From NCBI GenBank assembly GCA_964617455.1, contig CAZTYF010000017.1:1-43768 (forward strand): a DNA stretch of 43,768 nt, in the 5' to 3' direction. The translations under genes were made by a program, and so were the position numbers. This document shows positions 39,413 to 43,768 of the stretch, in pieces; the stretch's first letter is position 1; each line of letters starts with the position of its first letter. The notes under the pieces are model-generated. The model had not been told where the DNA came from and did no database searches. It saw only the letters and a program-made list of their open reading frames with translations. This DNA is from Monoglobus sp964617455. Its GTDB lineage: Bacteria > Bacillota > Clostridia > Monoglobales > Monoglobaceae.

Positions 39413-42310
39413 ATGAAGAAAAGGAAATGTGTGCGAAAATTTATGGCAATCGTGTTGTGCCTTGCCTTGCTGTTGCCGCAGATCATCTGCGGCGCCACAG
39501 CTGCCGATGAGGTGCAAATCACAGTGATGATAAGCGACGAAAATGTAATTTTGCCGCCGACCATGCTGAATGTGGCACCCGACACCGCACAAAAATACGG
39601 ATACACCGACGATGAAAACACCGTCAGTGTGTTTGATGTATTTGTCGCATCCCATGAATATCTTCTCGGTGATGCCTTCACATCCGATACCGCAAAAGAT
39701 TATCTGAACATAACCGAGAGCGGCTATGTCGACTTGATACTCGGCGACAGCCGTGCTTCGGGATTTTTGGTTGATGGCATACAGCCAAATGATGGCGTGC
39801 TGAATCCGCTCTATGGTTCATACACCGCATATACCGCAGATAAATCCATATTATCGGGCGGCGAGACGGTCAATCTGTTTTTCTATCAAGATGTCGATTA
39901 TTACACCGATTATTATTCATTTTTTAATCAATCCGAAATTGTGACGAATGTGGGTGAGGAAATCAGCCTCAATCTCAACGGCTACATGACGATGTGGGGA
40001 TCTTATCCGATTGATATGATCGAAGAATATACCGAACCCATAAGCGACATTGCCATTGTTTTCGGGAATGATGCAAATAACCTGACAGCCGGAGGAATCA
40101 CTACCGATGACAGCGGCGGATTTTCAATACGTTTTGACAGTGCGGGGACCTATTATATATCCGCCGAGAGTGCGTCCGATGACTTCACATATTTTATTCA
40201 GCCCTGGTGTCAAGTTACGGTGGAAGCGGGAGATACTCCCATACCTTCCGATACACCAAGCGATGCACCTACGGAGACCCCCACAGAAGCGCCCACGGTT
40301 GCTCCCACACCCAATATCGATTTGGACGCTCGGTCCGAATTTTTGATGGAAAACATTTCAAAATCCTATACGAATACCGACGATGCATGGGCTCTTATGG
40401 ATATGGCTCGGGGAGGGTATGGCGACTTGCTTGCCGACAAAGCTTCATCGCTTCAAGGCCTTATTGACAAGGCCTATGCCTCGGAGAGTATCGGGGAACT
40501 TTCAAAAAATGCTTTGGCAATTCGGTCTCTCAACGGAAATCTTGAAAAACTCAAAACATCGGCGGGGGAGGAATTTGACCTTATCAAAAAGCTTTCAAGC
40601 TTTGACACCAAAGACATAACCTATGTTACCGATGCAGTGTTTGCACTGCTGACATATGATTCGGGAAACTATACCTCAAACGGTAATCTCACTCGGGGTG
40701 CGCTCCTTGAATATATCCTCACAAGTCGCACCGGTGACGGAATTTGGGGATATGAGTGGAATGGGCAGAATTTTCCCGACTATGACTCGTCGGCAATGGT
40801 CCTCGCGGCCCTTGGAAAATATTACACCGAGAGTTCGGCCCAAAGAGCGGGCATAAGCGAGAGCCGATACAGAGAAATCCAAACCGCCGTTGACGACATT
40901 GTTTCGATTTTATCATCTGTTCAAGACGAGAGCGGAACTTTTCACAGCTCTAATACGGATGCCATGGTTATCGTGGGCCTTGCTGCAATCGGAACAGACC
41001 CGAGGAAGGACGAGAGATTCATAAAAGGCGGAAACAGTGTCATCGCCGGCCTGATGAGCTACGCCCTTGAAGACAATAGCGGCTTTGGCTTTACGGACAA
41101 CTCCGAGTTCAATGCCATGGCAACCGAGCAGGCCTTTCGGGCACTCATCGCACTCAAAGGGTTTGAAAGTTCGGAAGGGAAAGTATACAATGTATACACC
41201 GGGGATGAACTCAAGCCTTCTTCCGGAAACTCCGGCAGTCACGGAAGCGGCGGCTTTGGAGGTTCGGGCGGCTTTTCGGGACAAAACATAACCGTTACAA
41301 TTACGGTAAAAGGTGACACGGTTCACGGCGATGGCAAGCATAGCGGAAGCTACCCCACCTGGATTCCTACGGTCAAAAAAACATTCCCGAGCGGCACTCG
41401 TGTAGCGGCAGCCCTCAAATCGGTCCTTACGGAGAACAAATATTCGGCGGAAGGCATTGACAGCGGATATATCAAATCAATAACCACCCCGGAGGGGATG
41501 ACTCTCGGCGAGCGGGATAACGGCAAAAACAGCGGCTGGCTCTATACGGTGAACGGCACGAGGCCAAATGTGGGAATCGATTCATACACTCTCAAGGACG
41601 GCGACGATTTGGTCCTTTACTACAGTGACGATTATACTGCAGACAGCCCGGCATCGGGCGGCTCCGGCGGCGTAGGTACGGGAGATTCCGCCTCGGGCGG
41701 CACTCCGTCCCCGTCTTCCGCTCCCACTTTGCAGCCCACATCCTCCCCGTCGGGCAATTCGGAGGAAGTTTCCGGTCCAAAGGATGTTGACCCCTCCCAT
41801 TGGGCCTTTCCCTATATATCAAGCTTAATCGGCAAAGGCATTTTCGGGGGCTATGAAGACGGCACCTTCAGGCCGGAAAATAACATAACCCGTGCCGAAA
41901 TTACAGCCGTCTTTTACAGAGCGTTTGGCATAATCGAAGCCGAGCCTCCCACAGAGCCCGTCTTCACGGATGTAAAACCCGAAGATTGGTCCTTTGAATA
42001 TGTGGCTTGGGCCTATGACTCAGGCTATATCATCGGTTATCCCGACGGCAGTTTCAGCCCCGACGAAGATATCACCCGAGAGGACATCTGTGTTATTTTG
42101 CAAAGAATCCGTAAAAATTCAGATATAGTCAAAGAGAAGAGGGAGTCGATTCCTTTTGCCGATGAGGCGGAGATTTCCGATTATGCCAAGGATGCGGTTT
42201 CGGATATGCGAAATATGGGTATCATCGAAGGTAAAGAGGACAATCTTTTCGACCCCAAAGCTCCCGCAACCCGAGCCGAGGTATGCAAGATGGTGTACAC
42301 TCTTTTGTAA
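39413..42310 (+). CDS. SLH-anchored transcobalamin-like surface protein, B12-regulated
   Basis: This 965-residue exported protein has a signal peptide (about 1-29). An N-terminal region (about 30-170) reads like a divergent DUF4430/transcobalamin C-terminal fold (VSVFDVFVASHEYLLGD...SGFLVDGIQPNDG...VNLFFYQD). A Thr/Pro linker (about 273-302) leads to an alpha/alpha-barrel-like helical domain (about 304-600; AVFALLTYDS, WGYEWNGQNFPDYDSSAMVLAALGK). A clear DUF4430 domain follows (about 626-742; NSGWLYTVNGTRPNVGIDSYTLKDGDDLVLYY), and three SLH motifs end the protein (about 791-965; YEDGTFRPENNITRAE, YPDGSFSPDEDITRED). Alpha/alpha barrel plus DUF4430 is the domain pair of animal transcobalamin. 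Control by a cobalamin riboswitch makes B12 binding at the wall the best inference. AAGGAGG lies before the ATG. Confidence 0.85.
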   Translation: MKKRKCVRKFMAIVLCLALLLPQIICGATAADEVQITVMISDENVILPPTMLNVAPDTAQKYGYTDDENTVSVFDVFVASHEYLLGDAFTSDTAKDYLNITESGYVDLILGDSRASGFLVDGIQPNDGVLNPLYGSYTAYTADKSILSGGETVNLFFYQDVDYYTDYYSFFNQSEIVTNVGEEISLNLNGYMTMWGSYPIDMIEEYTEPISDIAIVFGNDANNLTAGGITTDDSGGFSIRFDSAGTYYISAESASDDFTYFIQPWCQVTVEAGDTPIPSDTPSDAPTETPTEAPTVAPTPNIDLDARSEFLMENISKSYTNTDDAWALMDMARGGYGDLLADKASSLQGLIDKAYASESIGELSKNALAIRSLNGNLEKLKTSAGEEFDLIKKLSSFDTKDITYVTDAVFALLTYDSGNYTSNGNLTRGALLEYILTSRTGDGIWGYEWNGQNFPDYDSSAMVLAALGKYYTESSAQRAGISESRYREIQTAVDDIVSILSSVQDESGTFHSSNTDAMVIVGLAAIGTDPRKDERFIKGGNSVIAGLMSYALEDNSGFGFTDNSEFNAMATEQAFRALIALKGFESSEGKVYNVYTGDELKPSSGNSGSHGSGGFGGSGGFSGQNITVTITVKGDTVHGDGKHSGSYPTWIPTVKKTFPSGTRVAAALKSVLTENKYSAEGIDSGYIKSITTPEGMTLGERDNGKNSGWLYTVNGTRPNVGIDSYTLKDGDDLVLYYSDDYTADSPASGGSGGVGTGDSASGGTPSPSSAPTLQPTSSPSGNSEEVSGPKDVDPSHWAFPYISSLIGKGIFGGYEDGTFRPENNITRAEITAVFYRAFGIIEAEPPTEPVFTDVKPEDWSFEYVAWAYDSGYIIGYPDGSFSPDEDITREDICVILQRIRKNSDIVKEKRESIPFADEAEISDYAKDAVSDMRNMGIIEGKEDNLFDPKAPATRAEVCKMVYTLL

Positions 42311-42370
42311 TATATTTGACACGCGATTGCCTTCTTCCGGGCTTGATGAAAAAGACTTTGGGAAATCAAA

Positions 42371-42401
42371 AAACACCGGGGACGATTTTGCCCCGGTGTT
42401 T
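42371..42401. terminator. Bidirectional terminator between convergent genes
   Basis: An 11-bp perfect stem AAACACCGGGG/CCCCGGTGTTT (42371-42381 with 42391-42401) lies between the transcobalamin-like gene and the - strand gene. On the - strand it is followed by a TTTTTTGATTT run. Confidence 0.85.
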
Positions 42402-42417
42402 AAGTTAATTTCATATA

Positions 42418-43200
42418 TCAGTCTCCGTATATACCTGCCCTGTCATTTACCACATAATATCTCAAATCCTCATCGGTGAGCCTGAGTCGGCCGTAGGCGT
42501 CCCCTTTGATATAGCCTTTGTTAAGCAATTTTGTCACCGTGGGAACGGCCCAATCCGGCATATTTTTGTCAATATAGTCATAATACACCATGCTGTCCGT
42601 CACGGTATTCTGAACGGGAATATTATACACGGGAGCCTTTGTGGTGGTGGGTCTTTGATATTCGGCGATGCTCATGCCGTCTATCCATATGTTGATTGCC
42701 TTGTTCTCACTCACGTAATACATGGTCGCGCCAAGGGATGTCAAATCTCCCACATACATAAAAGTATATCCCGCGATTCCGGAAAAACCTTGGATTTGAT
42801 ATTCATAGTCATTTATATAAACCTTGATATTTGAGGCATACACATCACACTGTTTTGTGCCCAATTGGCTTTCGGTCGGCAAATACACCGGAAGAGGGTT
42901 GGGATAGAGCTTGTTGTTTCGGAAAATTCTCAAGGTGCGATTCACTTTGTCCCACAGTACATCAAACCCGTATTTGTTCAAATCTTCCACGGCCACCATG
43001 GGATATCCGTTCACAATCCAAGAGGGGATGGCATAGTGATTTATATAGGTCACGATATCCGTGTATTGGGCCTCTCCCACATATTCTCCGGGTTTCTGTA
43101 TATCATTATATTCTGCCGAAACGGGAACCGTAACAAAGGAAACCAAAAGCACGATTGCCGCACAAAAAGATATGAATCTTTTTGACACAAGCCTTTTCAT
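42418..43200 (-). CDS. Secreted stalk-domain (copper amine oxidase N-like) surface protein
   Basis: This 260-residue protein has a signal peptide (hydrophobic FISFCAAIVLLVSFVTVPVSA). Two stalk-like beta modules follow. The first reads YAIPSWIVNGYPMVAVEDLNKYGFDVLWDKVNRTLRIFR and the second VYINDYEYQIQGFSGIAGYTFMYVGDLTSLGATMYYV. A single SLH-like motif ends it (PDWAVPTVTKLLNKGYIKGDAYGRL). No enzyme site is visible; a surface structural or sensory role is possible. The start at 43200 is chosen because AAAGGAG lies nine bases upstream; an ATG at 43209 abuts it. Confidence 0.8.
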   Translation of the reverse strand: MKRLVSKRFISFCAAIVLLVSFVTVPVSAEYNDIQKPGEYVGEAQYTDIVTYINHYAIPSWIVNGYPMVAVEDLNKYGFDVLWDKVNRTLRIFRNNKLYPNPLPVYLPTESQLGTKQCDVYASNIKVYINDYEYQIQGFSGIAGYTFMYVGDLTSLGATMYYVSENKAINIWIDGMSIAEYQRPTTTKAPVYNIPVQNTVTDSMVYYDYIDKNMPDWAVPTVTKLLNKGYIKGDAYGRLRLTDEDLRYYVVNDRAGIYGD

Positions 43201-43330
43201 ATAACGCATCTCCTTTCAAAGTAAAATCCGCAAACCACCTTGACCTTTTTGCAATAGTTTAGACGACGGTTTGGCGAAAAAGTTCCGATAATCCTCATAT
43301 TAACAAATTTACTCTAACCGCCCGCATAAC

Positions 43331-43358
43331 ATTATATCAAATATAGAAAAAAATGCAA
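43331..43358 (-). promoter_or_regulatory. Promoter of the stalk-domain gene (- strand)
   Basis: Read on the - strand: TTGCAT (43358-43353), 16-bp spacer, TATAAT (43336-43331). The leader is about 125 bases. The promoter lies inside the 3' part of the DnaB-like remnant's frame, so that frame's tail is probably not protein-coding in origin. Confidence 0.72.
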
Positions 43359-43607
43359 GGGATTTGTCCAAATAAATCGGATATTTCGAAAATAAAGCTT
43401 ACAACAAAAGCCTGTTTTGATTTCGCAAATGACAGAGTGTTTGAACATCGCCCGTGCCCCGTCGTCAAAGAAGTCGGCCGGTGTCACAATTTCCGCCGCC
43501 GCCCCGTATAAATCGGGCGAATACATCACTGCGGCACATATTGCATATTCGGCATCTGTGTCGCAAGGCAGTGTGTTTGGTGATAAATTTTCATCATATC
43601 CGTTCAT
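43332..43607 (-). pseudogene. Truncated DnaB-like helicase N-terminus (gene remnant)
   Basis: The first ~56 of 91 residues resemble the N-terminal domain of replicative helicase DnaB (LPCDTDAEYAICAAVMYSPDLYGAAAEIVTPADFFDDGARAMFK), matching the family pattern P-x-x-x-E-A-E/E-Y...DPD...l.P.dF. After AMFK the similarity stops abruptly, and the remaining frame is low-complexity and overlaps a promoter. No later DnaB domain (Walker motifs) is found in any - strand frame. The start overlaps the stop of the preceding gene (ATGA). It looks like a deletion scar of a replication module, possibly phage or plasmid derived. Confidence 0.65.
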
Positions 43608-43768
43608 TCTCTAATCCCCATAAGCTTCTTCAATTCTTCCATTTCTTCCATGGCTTTTTCATTCGAGCGTTTCGTTTCCTCGTAGGCCCTTCGCCTTTTC
43701 TCGGCGGCCTCCTCTGCTGCCCTGTCTCTCCCGTCGCCGTATCTGTCTTCCAAAACCTTGACGGCATT
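43604..43768 (-). CDS. C-terminal end of a charged coiled-coil protein (partial, runs off the window)
   Basis: On the - strand an open frame enters from the window edge and ends with TGA at 43606-43604. The visible 54 residues are highly charged and helical (DRYGDGRDRAAEEAAEKRR, EEMEELKKLMGIRE), suggesting a coiled coil. It overlaps the DnaB-like start by four bases, so it was probably translated together with it. A helicase loader or replication organiser would fit that position, but this is only inference. Confidence 0.6.
   Translation of the reverse strand, partial: NAVKVLEDRYGDGRDRAAEEAAEKRRRAYEETKRSNEKAMEEMEELKKLMGIRE

Noticed and set aside
1..43768. Insertion sequences or transposase genes
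   Set aside because: None of the proteins carries transposase or integrase motifs, and no paired terminal inverted repeats with target duplications were found.

Overview
The window looks like a chromosomal segment of an anaerobic, spore-lineage Firmicute of class Clostridia. The evidence is a SigH-type sporulation sigma factor, HPr with both His15 and Ser46, a reverse rubrerythrin, NfnAB, pta-ackA, a CsoR/CopA copper system and several SLH (S-layer homology) surface proteins, with mid-range GC and strong AGGAGG ribosome binding sites. Almost every gene is on the + strand, which fits one replichore arm with no origin or terminus in view. A secreted pectate lyase with FN3 modules and SLH-anchored proteins suggests a plant-polysaccharide-using gut or rumen bacterium. 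I cannot name the genus from sequence alone.

Layout. 1-230: noncoding hairpin repeats. 333-7073: a MarR regulator with its own palindromic operator, then a MacA/MacB-like export operon (adaptor, ATPase, permease) and an SLH surface protein. 7141-9445: nickel-pincer cofactor genes larB (- strand) and larC (+ strand), separated by tRNA-Pro(CGG). 9700-18501: housekeeping genes, namely HPr, uvrC, rnhA, then nifS-iscU-mnmA-pcrA-methyltransferase, an operon-like run joining Fe-S/thiolation and repair genes. 18508-19650: an unrecognised membrane protein. 19651-20089: a noncoding region with a tandem direct repeat, a near-consensus promoter and a strongly structured leader RNA. 20090-26534: redox and nitrogen metabolism (NfnA, NfnB, NADP-glutamate dehydrogenase, a radical SAM protein, citrate synthase, rubrerythrin). 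26899-29997: pectate lyase. 30276-32515: pta-ackA. 32616-33209: sigH. 33396-33478: a cluster of DnaA boxes. 33681-36753: CsoR operators, csoR, and copA fused to a CopZ-like domain. 36888-38546: GtrA-like and beta-propeller-like membrane proteins. 38692-42310: a DtxR/MntR-family regulator, a cobalamin riboswitch with its terminator, and a 965-residue SLH-anchored protein with transcobalamin-like domains. 42418-43768 (- strand): a stalk-domain surface protein, a truncated DnaB-like remnant and the end of a coiled-coil protein.

How the parts fit. Fermentation is represented by pta-ackA (ATP from acetyl-phosphate), citrate synthase (carbon into 2-oxoglutarate), NfnAB (NADPH supply by electron bifurcation) and GdhA (NADPH-dependent ammonia assimilation). 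The nifS-iscU-mnmA group supplies sulfur for Fe-S clusters and tRNA 2-thiolation. Copper is handled by a self-contained CsoR/CopA unit.

The most interesting items are: (1) the riboswitch-controlled, cell-surface transcobalamin-like protein, a candidate Gram-positive surface vitamin B12 capture system; (2) the structured leader RNA at 19794-20045, with mutually exclusive pairings; (3) the in-frame CopA-CopZ fusion with an internal ribosome binding site and start; (4) the DnaA-box cluster away from dnaA; (5) the hairpin repeats at the left edge, whose stems differ but keep pairing. All calls come from reading the sequence; no database search or folding program was run.
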